A stretch of DNA of 64,000 nt from Pseudomonas gingeri (GCF_013385635.1 NZ_JACAPR010000010.1:186001-250000), one strand, 5' to 3'. Numbered from the stretch's first letter, positions 19,488 through 29,138 are shown. Notes: generated by a model not told the origin, from the letters alone. Made by a program: numbers and translations.

Positions 19488-21323
19488 TTACTGCTGTCGC
19501 AGGCGCTTGTACAAGGTGTTGCGACTGACCCCGAGTTGGCGGGCCAGGTGGGAAATATTCCCGCCGGAGGCCTTCAGCAACTGGTTCAGGTCCTCGACGT
19601 TTTCCAGCGCCTGCGCAATGGGCAACGGGACCGATTCTTCAGCGTTCAGGCCGAGGTCGACGAAGAAATCATCCGGCAGATGCTCGGCACGGATCGGCTG
19701 GTCTTCGGCCATCGCCAGGGCTACCTGGATCACGCTGTCGAGCTGGCGGATGTTGCCGGGCCAGGGGTGGCGGTCGAACAGTGCCAGTACCTCGCGGCTC
19801 AGTCCGGCCCATTGCGGGCTTTCCCGATGCCGTTCCCAGATGTGCTGGAACAGCGCCTGCTTGTCGGCGCGCTCGCGCAAGGGCGGCAGCTCCAGGGTCA
19901 GGCCGCCGATGCGGTAGTACAGGTCTTCGCGAAACAGGCCGTTCTGTATCTGCTGGCGCAACGAACGGTTGGTTGCCGAAACCAGGCGGATATCCACCGG
20001 ATAAGCTTCGCTGCTGCCCACCGGCTGTACGCAACGTTCCTGCAATACCCGCAGCAAGCGGGCCTGGGTCGGCAGCGGCATGTCGCCGATTTCATCGAGA
20101 AACAGCGTGCCCTTGTCAGCCTTGCGGATCAGTCCGATATGGCCTTTCTGGTTAGCGCCGGTGAAGGCACCTTTCTCGTAGCCGAACAGCTCCGACTCCA
20201 CCAGCTCCGCCGGAATGGCCGCGCAGTTCACCGCGATCAGCGGCTGTGCGGCCCTTGAACCGGCCTGGTGCAGGGCCTTGACGAAGACTTCCTTGCCGAC
20301 CCCGGTCTCGCCGTGAATCAGCAAGGCAATGCCTTTTTCCTGCAGGCGTTCCGCCTGGCGTATGGCTTTCTCCACTCGATCGTCGCCCCAATGCAGGGCC
20401 TTGAGGCCTGATCGGTCGGTCGGAGTCTCGGTTCGGGTTTTGGCTTCGGTAAATACCCGCGGCTTGATCGGCGTGTACTTCGGCCGCTTGAGCAGGCAAT
20501 GGAAACGGTTGCGACCCGCCGCCTGCAGGGAAAACGGCAGGCCTTCCGGCTGGTTGAGCAGTTCCAGCAACGAGACATTGAACAGACTGTCGATGCCGAC
20601 CCGTGACAGGCTGATGCCCAGCAGGTTATCCGCGCGGCGATTGGCCGACAGTACCTGGCCGTTTTCATCGAAGATCAGCAGCCCGGCCCACTGGCTGTCG
20701 AGGTTGTTCAGCCCGGTGTTGAACACCAGTTGGAAATGTTCGCCCTTGAACAGGTTGAGGATCAGACGGTTCTCCACCGTCTGGCTCATCATCTTGACCA
20801 TGCCTAGGGTGTGGGAGGGCGGCAGGTAGCTGTCGCTGGACACATCCAGCACGGCGATGACCTGCCGGCTGGCATCGAAGATCGGTGCCGCCGAGCCGGT
20901 CATGAAGCGGTTGGCCTTGAGGAAATGCTCGTCGTGCTCGATATGCACCGCCTGCTCGCAGGCCAGGGCGGTACCGATGGCATTGGTGCCGGTGTAGTGC
21001 TCCTTCCAGCTGGCGCCGGGGCTGAAGCCGCGCAGCAACTGGGGCTCGATAAAGCGCTGGGTGCCCCAGGAGGTAAGGACCTGGCCCTGATTGTCGGCGA
21101 GCATGATCAGGCAGTTGGAGTTGCTGAGGATGTTCTCGTAGTACGGCAGCACTTCCTGGTGCGTGGTCTGCACCAGTGCCTGCTGGCTGTCCAGAAGTTG
21201 TGCGACTTCGTTGGCCGGTAGCTGGTCGAACGCTGGCGCGGACTGATGGCTCAGGCCGAAGCGGCGGCAGCGGCTCCAGGAGTCCTGGATGATGGTGTCG
21301 TGACTGAGAGGGGCAACGGCCAT
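19488..21323 (-). CDS. Sigma-54-dependent AcoR-like transcriptional activator
   Basis: A 611-residue enhancer-binding protein. The N-terminal part carries a GAF-type sensor region (about 60-200). The central AAA+ domain (about 300-530) has Walker A GETGVGKE, the sigma-54-contacting GAFTGA loop and a Walker B ending in LDEIGDM. The Fis-type HTH is at the very C-terminus (HLARQLGVSRNTLYKRL). ATG 21323 is preferred; an upstream ATG at 21389 would extend into the regulatory region. Divergent from an ABC import operon with a -24/-12 promoter and repeated TGTTCA boxes, so it very likely activates that operon. Confidence 0.92.
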   Translation of the reverse strand: MAVAPLSHDTIIQDSWSRCRRFGLSHQSAPAFDQLPANEVAQLLDSQQALVQTTHQEVLPYYENILSNSNCLIMLADNQGQVLTSWGTQRFIEPQLLRGFSPGASWKEHYTGTNAIGTALACEQAVHIEHDEHFLKANRFMTGSAAPIFDASRQVIAVLDVSSDSYLPPSHTLGMVKMMSQTVENRLILNLFKGEHFQLVFNTGLNNLDSQWAGLLIFDENGQVLSANRRADNLLGISLSRVGIDSLFNVSLLELLNQPEGLPFSLQAAGRNRFHCLLKRPKYTPIKPRVFTEAKTRTETPTDRSGLKALHWGDDRVEKAIRQAERLQEKGIALLIHGETGVGKEVFVKALHQAGSRAAQPLIAVNCAAIPAELVESELFGYEKGAFTGANQKGHIGLIRKADKGTLFLDEIGDMPLPTQARLLRVLQERCVQPVGSSEAYPVDIRLVSATNRSLRQQIQNGLFREDLYYRIGGLTLELPPLRERADKQALFQHIWERHRESPQWAGLSREVLALFDRHPWPGNIRQLDSVIQVALAMAEDQPIRAEHLPDDFFVDLGLNAEESVPLPIAQALENVEDLNQLLKASGGNISHLARQLGVSRNTLYKRLRQQ

Positions 21324-21400
21324 GGCTGTCGATCTCCGGGGTGCTTTATTGTTTTTGTTGTGGGCGGCCGCGATCGAGCCAAAAAGCATTTATCCAGTGT

Positions 21401-21470
21401 TGTTCACATTTGTTCATTGTCAACCATCGAAGTGTTCATCTGTTCACTCCTGGTTGTTCATTTCTGTTCA
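21401..21470. promoter_or_regulatory. Cluster of six TGTTCA boxes, putative activator sites
   Basis: TGTTCA occurs six times in the same orientation, at 21401, 21411, 21433, 21441, 21455 and 21465. They form three pairs with gaps of 4, 2 and 4 nt. They lie about 80-150 bp upstream of the -24/-12 promoter, the usual place for enhancer sites of a sigma-54 activator. The divergent AcoR-like protein is the obvious candidate to bind them. Confidence 0.75.
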
Positions 21471-21547
21471 GTGGCGAATCTGCCACGCCATCCTGTCTTC
21501 ACCTCCCAGCGCTCTGGCCCGAGGGCTTGCGCGCTGTTTTTCGTTTC

Positions 21548-21563
21548 TGGCACGGATGTCGCT
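21548..21563 (+). promoter_or_regulatory. Sigma-54 (-24/-12) promoter of the ABC operon
   Basis: TGGCACGGATGTCGCT matches TGGCACG-N4-TTGCW with one mismatch (TCGC for TTGC). Predicted start of transcription is near 21574, giving a leader of about 44 nt to the ATG at 21618. Confidence 0.8.
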
Positions 21564-21617
21564 CTGTCCGTCGGGCGATGTGTGGCATTTGATTTCAATA
21601 ATAAAAAAGGTCGAGCC

Positions 21618-22712
21618 ATGTCTTTAACGTTGGAGCGCGTCAGCCGTGTGGTCGAGGGGCAGACCTGGATCAATGAGGCGAGCCTGAGTTTCGAACCCGG
21701 ATCCTTCAATGTCCTGCTGGGGCGTACGCTGTCCGGCAAGACCAGTCTTATGCGCCTGATGGCGGGCCTGGACAAGCCCGACGGCGGACGGGTGCTGATG
21801 AATGGCGTGGATGTCACCGGGCGTCCGGTGCGCTTGCGCAATGTGTCGATGGTCTACCAGCAGTTCATCAACTACCCGACCATGACGGTGTTCGAGAATA
21901 TTGCCTCGCCCTTGCGCCAGGCGCGGATGCCGGCGGAGCAGATCCAGGCCAAGGTGCTGGAGACGGCGCGGATGCTGCGGATCGAGAAGTTCCTGCAACG
22001 CCACCCCCTTGAACTTTCCGGCGGCCAGCAGCAGCGCACGGCGATGGCCCGGGCGCTGGTCAAGGACGCCGAGTTGATCCTGTTCGACGAACCGCTGGTC
22101 AACCTCGACTACAAGTTGCGTGAAGAGCTGCGCCAGGAAATGCGCGAGTTGTTCAAGGCGCGCCATACCATTGCCGTATATGCCACCACCGAGCCCAACG
22201 AAGCCCTGGCCCTGGGCGGCACCACCACCATTGTCCACGAAGGGCGGATCATCCAGAGCGGCAGCACGCCGGCGGTCTATCACCAGCCGCAGACGGTGCT
22301 GGCGGCCGAGCTGTTTTCCGAGCCGCCGATCAACCTGATGCCGGGGCGGATTCTCGGCAATGAGGTCAGTTTCGCCAATTTCGTGCACTTTCCGCTGAAT
22401 GTCGACCTGCGCCCCATCGGCGAAGGCGAGTTTCGTTTCGGTGTGCGGCCAAGTCATATCTGCCTGGTCCCGAGCAACGACGACGATCTGGAGCTGGCGG
22501 TGACCGTGGAACTGGCGGAAATCAGCGGATCGGAGACTTTTCTCCATGTGCGCAACGAGCATTTCCAACTGGTGCTGCATCTGCCCGGGGTGCATGCCTA
22601 CGACGTCGACGCCTCGATTCGTATCTATATCCCGACCCACAAACTATTCGTGTTCGACGGGCAGGGCCGCCTGGTCCAGGCCCCCGGTCGACGTGTTGCG
22701 AGGGTTGCCTGA
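21618..22712 (+). CDS. glpS: ABC transporter ATP-binding protein, GlpS-like (degenerate H-loop)
   Basis: First of two ATPases of a sugar-type (MalK-like) importer, 364 residues. Walker A is GRTLSGKTS, the signature LSGGQ is canonical (133-137) and Walker B LILFDEP has the catalytic Glu. The switch loop reads ATTEPNEA with Glu192 where the conserved His should stand. A C-terminal TOBE/OB domain follows. ATG 21618 follows AAGG. The gene order of the operon matches rhizobial glycerol transporter genes glpSTPQUV, from which the name is borrowed. Stop and next start overlap (TGATG). Confidence 0.82.
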   Translation: MSLTLERVSRVVEGQTWINEASLSFEPGSFNVLLGRTLSGKTSLMRLMAGLDKPDGGRVLMNGVDVTGRPVRLRNVSMVYQQFINYPTMTVFENIASPLRQARMPAEQIQAKVLETARMLRIEKFLQRHPLELSGGQQQRTAMARALVKDAELILFDEPLVNLDYKLREELRQEMRELFKARHTIAVYATTEPNEALALGGTTTIVHEGRIIQSGSTPAVYHQPQTVLAAELFSEPPINLMPGRILGNEVSFANFVHFPLNVDLRPIGEGEFRFGVRPSHICLVPSNDDDLELAVTVELAEISGSETFLHVRNEHFQLVLHLPGVHAYDVDASIRIYIPTHKLFVFDGQGRLVQAPGRRVARVA

Positions 22713-23809
22713 TGGCCCGGATTCACTTGCAGAACCTCGCCCACAGCTACAGCAAGAGCCCGGCGGGCCCCGAGGATTACGCGATTCACGAGATGAACCA
22801 TATCTGGGAGCAGGGTGGCGCCTATGCGCTGCTCGGGCCATCGGGGTGTGGCAAGTCGACCTTGCTCAATATCATTTCCGGGCTGCTCAGTCCGTCGCAG
22901 GGGCAGGTGTTGTTCGACACCACGGTGGTCAACGACCTGAGCCCGGAAAAACGCAATATTGCCCAGGTGTTCCAGTTCCCGGTGGTCTACGACACCATGA
23001 CGGTGTTCGACAACCTGGCCTTTCCCCTGCGCAACCAGGGCATGGCCGAGTCGCGGGTGTTGAGCAAGGTCCAGGAAATCGCCGACGTGCTCGACCTGCA
23101 GCCGCTGTTGCAGCGCAAGGCCAGTAACCTCAGCGCCGATGAAAAGCAGAAGGTTTCGATGGGGCGCGGGCTGGTACGCGACGACGTCTCGGCGATCCTC
23201 TTCGACGAGCCGCTGACGGTGATCGACCCACACCTGAAGTGGAAGCTGCGGCGCAAGCTCAAGCAGATCCATGAGCAGTTCAATATCACCATGGTCTACG
23301 TGACCCACGATCAGTTGGAGGCCTCGACCTTCGCCGACAAGATCGCCGTGATGTATGGCGGGCAGATCGTCCAGTTCGGTACGCCGCGGGAGTTGTTCGA
23401 GCGGCCGGGCCATACCTTTGTCGGCTATTTCATCGGCAGTCCGGGGATGAACCTGATCGACGTGCAGCCCCGGCCTGGTGGCGTCGGCTTTGCCGATACC
23501 CATCTGGAACTGTCCGACGCCCTGCAGCAGCGGATCGCCGCTGGTGGCTGGAGCCGCCTGCAGGTCGGTATTCGTCCGGAATTCGTGCATGTCTGGGATG
23601 AAGCCTACGAGGAAGCGCTGTGTGCCGAAGTCCGGCATGTCGAGGATCTCGGGACCTACAAGATCATGACCCTGGAGCTGGATGGTCAGTTGCTCAAGGT
23701 GCGCTTGCAGGAAGACAAGCCGGTGCCGCAAGGCAAGGCCTGGATCAGTTTCCCGGCGCAATGGCTGATGGTCTATGCCGATGATCGCCTGCTGGAGGTC
23801 AACCCATGA
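22712..23809 (+). CDS. glpT: ABC transporter ATP-binding protein, GlpT-like (degenerate signature)
   Basis: Second ATPase, 365 residues. Walker A GPSGCGKST and Walker B ILFDEP are intact, and the switch His199 is present in VTHDQLEA. The signature that should be LSGGQ reads LSADE (140-144). A TOBE-like C-terminal domain follows. Together with the GlpS-like partner it should form a heterodimer with one consensus and one degenerate ATP site. The glpT name here is the ABC gene of the rhizobial operon, not the glycerol-3-phosphate antiporter. Confidence 0.82.
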   Translation: MARIHLQNLAHSYSKSPAGPEDYAIHEMNHIWEQGGAYALLGPSGCGKSTLLNIISGLLSPSQGQVLFDTTVVNDLSPEKRNIAQVFQFPVVYDTMTVFDNLAFPLRNQGMAESRVLSKVQEIADVLDLQPLLQRKASNLSADEKQKVSMGRGLVRDDVSAILFDEPLTVIDPHLKWKLRRKLKQIHEQFNITMVYVTHDQLEASTFADKIAVMYGGQIVQFGTPRELFERPGHTFVGYFIGSPGMNLIDVQPRPGGVGFADTHLELSDALQQRIAAGGWSRLQVGIRPEFVHVWDEAYEEALCAEVRHVEDLGTYKIMTLELDGQLLKVRLQEDKPVPQGKAWISFPAQWLMVYADDRLLEVNP

Positions 23810-24672
23810 ACAAGGTGCAGAACAACAAGGCCTGGTGGCTGGTGCTGCCGGTCTTCCTGCTGGTGGCATTCAGCGCCGTGGTGCCGATGATGACCGTGGT
23901 CAACTATTCGGTGCAGGACATCTTCGATCAGTCCAGCCGCTACTTCGTCGGCGCCGACTGGTATCGGCAGGTATTGCAGGATCCGCGCCTGCACGACTCG
24001 CTGCTGCGCCAGTTCATCTATTCGGCTTGTGTCCTGGCGATCGAGATCCCCCTGGGCATCGCCATCGCCCTGACCATGCCGACCAAGGGTCGCTGGTCTT
24101 CGCTGGTACTGATCGTGCTGGCGATTCCGCTGCTGATCCCGTGGAACGTGGTCGGGACCATCTGGCAGATCTTCGGTCGGGCGGATATCGGCCTGCTGGG
24201 CTGGACCCTCAATGCCCTGGGCCTGAGCTACAACTATGCGGCCAATACCATGGACGCCTGGGTCACGGTGCTGGTGATGGATGTCTGGCACTGGACCTCG
24301 CTGGTGGCGCTGCTGTGCTATTCGGGGCTGCGGGCGATTCCGGATGTCTACTACCAGGCGGCGCGGATCGACCGGGCCTCGGCCTGGGCGGTATTCCGGC
24401 ATATCCAGCTGCCGAAGATGAAGAGCGTGTTGTTGATCGCGGTGATGCTGCGTTTCATGGACAGTTTCATGATCTACACCGAGCCCTTCGTGCTGACGGG
24501 CGGCGGGCCGGGTAACGCCACTACCTTCCTCAGCCAGACCCTGACCCAGATGGCTATCGGGCAATTCGACCTGGGCCCGGCGGCGGCGTTTTCGCTGGTG
24601 TACTTCCTGATCATCCTGCTGGTGTCCTGGCTGTTCTATACCGCCATGACCCACGCCGATGCCAAGCGCTGA
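23806..24672 (+). CDS. glpP: ABC transporter permease, GlpP-like
   Basis: A 288-residue inner-membrane subunit with six predicted helices, MalF-type binding-protein-dependent transport family. The cytoplasmic EAA loop is recognisable around YYQAARIDRASAWAVFRHIQ (about 184-203), the contact to the ATPases. Overlaps the previous stop by 4 nt and precedes the partner permease by 8 nt. Likely substrate glycerol, by operon similarity. Confidence 0.88.
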   Translation: MNKVQNNKAWWLVLPVFLLVAFSAVVPMMTVVNYSVQDIFDQSSRYFVGADWYRQVLQDPRLHDSLLRQFIYSACVLAIEIPLGIAIALTMPTKGRWSSLVLIVLAIPLLIPWNVVGTIWQIFGRADIGLLGWTLNALGLSYNYAANTMDAWVTVLVMDVWHWTSLVALLCYSGLRAIPDVYYQAARIDRASAWAVFRHIQLPKMKSVLLIAVMLRFMDSFMIYTEPFVLTGGGPGNATTFLSQTLTQMAIGQFDLGPAAAFSLVYFLIILLVSWLFYTAMTHADAKR

Positions 24673-24680
24673 GGTCTGTC

Positions 24681-25481
<801 letters not shown>

Positions 25482-25489
25482 GGAGTCGC

Positions 25490-25765
25490 ATGATGGATTG
25501 GATGGCCTGGACCCCACTGACCGCCGCCTTTTTCGGGGCTATCGCGTTGCTGCTGATCGGCATGACGGTCTGGGAGCTGCGTTCACCTTGTATTGAACGG
25601 CGGGGTTTTCTGCCGATCACCACCAGTCGTGGCGATCGTTTGTTTATCGGGCTCCTGGGCAGCGCCTACCTGCATCTGCTGGTAATCGGTGTCACCGACT
25701 GGAGTCTGTGGATCGGGTCGTTGCTGGCCCTGGTATGGCTGTTGGTGGTGATGCGCTGGGGTTAG
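25490..25765 (+). CDS. glpU: DUF2160 small membrane protein, GlpU-like
   Basis: A 91-residue protein with two or three hydrophobic helices (about 12-29, 50-68, 70-88) and a short charged loop containing RSPCIERRGFLP. DUF2160 proteins are found in GlpSTPQUV-type operons, between permease and binding-protein genes as here, and are therefore a marker for this transporter class. Role unknown; possibly an accessory membrane subunit. Confidence 0.85.
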   Translation: MMDWMAWTPLTAAFFGAIALLLIGMTVWELRSPCIERRGFLPITTSRGDRLFIGLLGSAYLHLLVIGVTDWSLWIGSLLALVWLLVVMRWG

Positions 25766-25835
25766 CCGGCAAGCACGGCGACTGATCCCGGATCTCTTGG
25801 GAAGCGAGCTACGTAGGAATCATCTGGAGGTGTCT

Positions 25836-27602
25836 ATGTTCTATAAAAACAATAAGCTTCGACATAGCGTGACGTTGGCTTCGATGCTGGCGCTCAGTGG
25901 CTTGAGCGCGACAGCCTGGGCGGATGCCTACGAAGATGCGGCGAAAAAATGGATTGGCGCGGAGTTCAAGCCCTCGACCCTGACCCCCGAGCAGCAGCTC
26001 GCGGAACTGGAGTGGTTTATCAAGGCTGCCGAGCCCTTTCGCGGGATGGATATCAAGGTGGTTTCGGAAACCCTGACCACCCACGAATACGAATCCAAGA
26101 CCCTGGCCAAGGCCTTTACCGAAATCACCGGGATCAAGGTGACCCATGACCTGCTGCAGGAAGGCGATGTGATCGAAAAGATCCAGACCCAGATGCAGTC
26201 GGACAAGAACATCTACGATGGCTGGGTCAACGACTCCGACCTGATCGGTACGCATTTCCGTTATGGCAAGGCGCAGTCCCTGGACGAACTGATGGCCAGC
26301 GATGCGGGTAAGAAGGTCACTTCGCCGACCCTGGATATCAAGGACTTCATCGGCCTGTCCTTTACCACCGCGCCGGACGGCAAGGTCTATCAGCTACCCG
26401 ACCAGCAGTTCGCCAACCTCTACTGGTTCCGTGCCGACTGGTTCGAGCGCGCGGACCTGAAGGCCAAGTTCAAGGCGAAGTACGGTTATGAGCTCGGGGT
26501 GCCGGTCAACTGGTCGGCCTATGAGGACATTGCCAAGTTCTTCAGCGAAGACGTCAAGGAGATCGACGGCAAGCGCGTCTATGGCCACATGGACTATGGC
26601 AAGAAGGATCCGTCTCTCGGCTGGCGTTTCACCGATGCCTGGTTCTCCATGGCCGGCGGCGGCGACAAGGGCCTGCCCAACGGTTTGCCGGTGGATGAGT
26701 GGGGGATCCGGGTGGAGAACTGCCATCCGGTGGGCTCAAGCATTACCCGCGGCGGCGATACCAACGGTCCGGCAGCGGTCTTCGCCACTCAGAAATACAT
26801 CGACTGGCTCAAGGCCTATGCACCTCCCGAGGCGGCGGGCATGACCTTCTCCGAGTCCGGGCCCGTACCTTCGCAGGGCAATATTGCCCAGCAGATCTTC
26901 TGGTACACCGCATTCACCGCCGACATGACCAAGCCGGGATTGCCGGTGATGAATGCCGACGGCACGCCAAAGTGGCGGATGGCACCGTCGCCCAAGGGGC
27001 CTTACTGGAAGGAAGGCATGAAGCTGGGGTATCAGGACGTCGGCTCCTGGACCTTCCTTTATTCGACACCCGAGAAGCAGCGACTGGCGGCCTGGCTCTA
27101 CGCGCAATTCGTGACCTCGAAAACCGTGTCCCTGAAGAAAACCATCGTTGGCCTGACACCGATTCGTGAGTCGGACATCAATTCCCAGGCCATGACCGAC
27201 CTGGCGCCGAAGCTGGGCGGCCTCGTGGAGTTCTACCGCAGCCCGGCGCGGGTGCAGTGGACACCGACCGGTACCAACGTCCCGGATTATCCGAAGCTGG
27301 CACAGTTGTGGTGGAGCCATGTGGCCGAAGCCGTGACGGGCGAGAAGACCGCGCAGCAGGCGCTGGATGGCCTGGCCAAGGATCAGGACGCGATCCTGAC
27401 CCGGCTTGAGCGCTCCAAGGCGCAGGAAAAGAGCGGTTGTGCGCCGAAGATGAACCCGGAAACCACGGCCGAGGAGTGGTACAAGAAGGGTGAGGCCGCC
27501 GGTGGCGCCGCACCACAGCGCAAGCTGGCCAACGAGAAGCCGAAGGGCGAGACCATCAACTACAACGAACTGCTGAAAAGCTGGGCGGCTGCCCGCAAGT
27601 AA
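25836..27602 (+). CDS. glpV: ABC transporter periplasmic substrate-binding protein, GlpV-like
   Basis: A 588-residue secreted binding protein, longer than most sugar-binding proteins. Signal peptide with probable cleavage at TAWA-DA (about residue 30); a family 1 type solute-binding fold follows. The C-terminus carries an additional lysine-rich tail. ATG 25836 sits 5 nt after GGAGG; the upstream in-frame start at 25797 lacks a ribosome site. Last gene of the operon and followed by a perfect hairpin. Predicted ligand: glycerol or a related polyol. Confidence 0.86.
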   Translation: MFYKNNKLRHSVTLASMLALSGLSATAWADAYEDAAKKWIGAEFKPSTLTPEQQLAELEWFIKAAEPFRGMDIKVVSETLTTHEYESKTLAKAFTEITGIKVTHDLLQEGDVIEKIQTQMQSDKNIYDGWVNDSDLIGTHFRYGKAQSLDELMASDAGKKVTSPTLDIKDFIGLSFTTAPDGKVYQLPDQQFANLYWFRADWFERADLKAKFKAKYGYELGVPVNWSAYEDIAKFFSEDVKEIDGKRVYGHMDYGKKDPSLGWRFTDAWFSMAGGGDKGLPNGLPVDEWGIRVENCHPVGSSITRGGDTNGPAAVFATQKYIDWLKAYAPPEAAGMTFSESGPVPSQGNIAQQIFWYTAFTADMTKPGLPVMNADGTPKWRMAPSPKGPYWKEGMKLGYQDVGSWTFLYSTPEKQRLAAWLYAQFVTSKTVSLKKTIVGLTPIRESDINSQAMTDLAPKLGGLVEFYRSPARVQWTPTGTNVPDYPKLAQLWWSHVAEAVTGEKTAQQALDGLAKDQDAILTRLERSKAQEKSGCAPKMNPETTAEEWYKKGEAAGGAAPQRKLANEKPKGETINYNELLKSWAAARK

Positions 27603-27618
27603 TCAGGCAGGGCTGTAA

Positions 27619-27652
27619 AACGACAAAGGCACCCGAGGGTGCCTTTGTCGTT
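27619..27652. terminator. Bidirectional terminator between glpV and folD
   Basis: AACGACAAAGGCACCC (27619-27634) is exactly complementary to GGGTGCCTTTGTCGTT (27637-27652). It lies between convergent genes and serves both. Confidence 0.85.
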
Positions 27653-27667
27653 GATGACGGTTGACCG

Positions 27668-28522
27668 TCAGGCATGCAGCGACTCGGACGCATACAGGGT
27701 GTTTTCCAGCAGGCAGGCGCGGGTCATCGGGCCGACGCCGCCCGGCACCGGAGTGATCCAGCCGGCACGGGGCAGGGCGGTGTCATACACCACGTCGCCG
27801 ACCAGCTTGCCGTCTTCCTGGCGGTTGATGCCCACGTCGATGACGATGGCGCCTTCCTTGATCCACTCGCCCTTGACCAGTCCCGGCTTGCCGGCGGCGA
27901 CCACCACCAGGTCGGCACGGCCGACATGGCCGGCGAGGTCCTTGGTGAAGCGGTGGGTCACGGTCACGGTGCAACCGGCCAGCAGCAGTTCCATGGCCAT
28001 CGGCCGGCCGACGATATTCGACGCGCCGACGATCACTGCATCCATCCCGTAAAGGTCGGCACCGGTGCTTTCCAGCAGGGCCATGATGCCTTTCGGGGTG
28101 CAGGGGCGCAGCAGCGGGATACGTTGGGCCAGGCGACCGACGTTATAAGGATGGAAACCATCCACGTCCTTGTCCGGGCGAATGCGTTCCAGCAGCTTTG
28201 AAGCGTCCAGGTGGGCCGGCAGGGGCAACTGCAGCAGCACGCCGTCAATGCCCGGATCGTCATTCAGGCGATCGATCAGCTCGGCCAGTGCCTGTTGTGT
28301 GGTTTCGCTAGGCAAGTCATAGGCTTGGGAAATGAAGCCGACTTCTTCACAGTCCTTGCGCTTGTGCGAGACATAAACCTGGGACGCAGGATCGCTGCCG
28401 ACCAGAATCACAGCAAGGCCTGGCGTACGCAGGCCCTGCTGGCGACGCTCGGCGACACGTTTGGCGATCTGCTGGCGCAGGCGGGCGGCGATCGCTTTGC
28501 CGTCGATTAGTTGTGCAGTCAT
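27668..28522 (-). CDS. folD: Methylenetetrahydrofolate dehydrogenase / methenyl-THF cyclohydrolase FolD
   Basis: Bifunctional cytoplasmic one-carbon enzyme that interconverts methylene-, methenyl- and formyl-tetrahydrofolate. 284 residues, normal length. Family motifs: [14 protein letters not shown] with catalytic Lys near 54, [14 protein letters not shown], and the NADP site [14 protein letters not shown]. The C-terminal [10 protein letters not shown] is also intact. Single gene. Confidence 0.97.
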   Translation of the reverse strand: MTAQLIDGKAIAARLRQQIAKRVAERRQQGLRTPGLAVILVGSDPASQVYVSHKRKDCEEVGFISQAYDLPSETTQQALAELIDRLNDDPGIDGVLLQLPLPAHLDASKLLERIRPDKDVDGFHPYNVGRLAQRIPLLRPCTPKGIMALLESTGADLYGMDAVIVGASNIVGRPMAMELLLAGCTVTVTHRFTKDLAGHVGRADLVVVAAGKPGLVKGEWIKEGAIVIDVGINRQEDGKLVGDVVYDTALPRAGWITPVPGGVGPMTRACLLENTLYASESLHA

Positions 28523-28756
28523 GACGCGTGATTAACCATCGAAAGGGGTTGAAAAAGAGTGCGCATTCTCGCACGCCATGGCCCAAGGGCAAAGGCGCTT
28601 GGTCTGGTTATTCCCCTAACTCCTTTATATTTCTGAATTTTTTTCAAAAAAGAGTTGACGACCTTCAGGCTCACCTATAACATTCGTCGCACTTGTCGGG
28701 CACAGCCTAGCACTGGTTGAGAAGGTCGAGCAGAGTTGATGTCTAGCTCAGCAAGA

Positions 28757-28785
28757 TTGAAGCTCTTAGTTTGTAGTCGTAATAG
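28757..28785 (+). promoter_or_regulatory. Probable tRNA cluster promoter
   Basis: TTGAAG (28757), 17-nt spacer, TAATAG (28780-28785), ending 16 nt before the first tRNA. An alternative further upstream is TTGACG (28655) with TATAAC (28676), spacer 15. The 28523-28801 gap otherwise appears empty. Confidence 0.5.
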
Positions 28786-28801
28786 AATACAGATTAATAA
28801 G

Positions 28802-28878
28802 GCGCCCGTAGCTCAGCTGGATAGAGCATCCGCCTTCTAAGCGGATGGTCGCAGGTTCGAGTCCTGCCGGGTGCGCCA
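28802..28878 (+). tRNA. tRNA-Arg (anticodon TCT)
   Basis: Cloverleaf with acceptor GCGCCCG/CGGGTGC, D-arm GCTCAGCTGGATAGAGC, anticodon loop CTTCTAA in a CCGC.../GCGG stem, T-loop GTTCGAGTC and encoded CCA. Reads AGA codons. Confidence 0.97.
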
Positions 28879-28910
28879 TTAGGCAGCTTTGGCACAAGTA
28901 ACGCAATATG

Positions 28911-28986
28911 GTGGGCGTAGCTCAGTTGGTAGAGCACAGGATTGTGACTCCTGTTGTCGTGGGTTCGATCCCCATCGTCCACCCCA
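28911..28986 (+). tRNA. tRNA-His (anticodon GTG)
   Basis: Acceptor GTGGGCG/CGTCCAC with the extra G at 28910 able to pair with discriminator C73, the identity feature of tRNA-His. Anticodon loop TTGTGAC; CCA encoded. Confidence 0.97.
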
Positions 28987-28995
28987 TATTCGAAT

Positions 28996-29026
28996 AAAGA
29001 CGCCAGATTAATCATCTGGCGTCTTT
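28996..29026 (+). terminator. Strong hairpin between tRNA-His and tRNA-Leu
   Basis: AAAGACGCCAGAT pairs with ATCTGGCGTCTTT around a 5-nt loop. It looks like an intrinsic terminator but has only a short T run and lies between clustered tRNAs, so it may instead be a processing signal, or the tRNA-Leu gene may have its own promoter. Confidence 0.5.
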
Positions 29027-29044
29027 GCTTTAAAAGTTTGACCC

Positions 29045-29129
29045 GCGGACGTGGTGGAATTGGTAGACACACTGGATTTAGGTTCCAGCGCCGCGAGGCG
29101 TAAGAGTTCGAGTCTCTTCGTCCGCACCA
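29045..29129 (+). tRNA. tRNA-Leu (anticodon TAG), prophage integration site
   Basis: An 85-nt class II tRNA: acceptor GCGGACG/CGTCCGC, anticodon loop TTTAGGT, variable arm CGCCGCGAGGCG, encoded CCA. The prophage integrase gene ends 9 nt downstream, so the 3' half is the likely attachment core. Confidence 0.97.
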
Positions 29130-29130
29130 C
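29100..29130 (+). other. Putative prophage attL overlapping the tRNA-Leu 3' end
   Basis: Tyrosine integrases of this type recombine at tRNA 3' ends, and the integrase gene immediately follows. The exact core cannot be set because the right junction lies outside the window. Confidence 0.55.
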
Positions 29131-29138
29131 TTTATAAA

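Noticed and set aside
21401..21470. TGTTCA repeats as a CRISPR or iteron array
   Set aside because: Too short and irregular; the position before a sigma-54 promoter explains them better.
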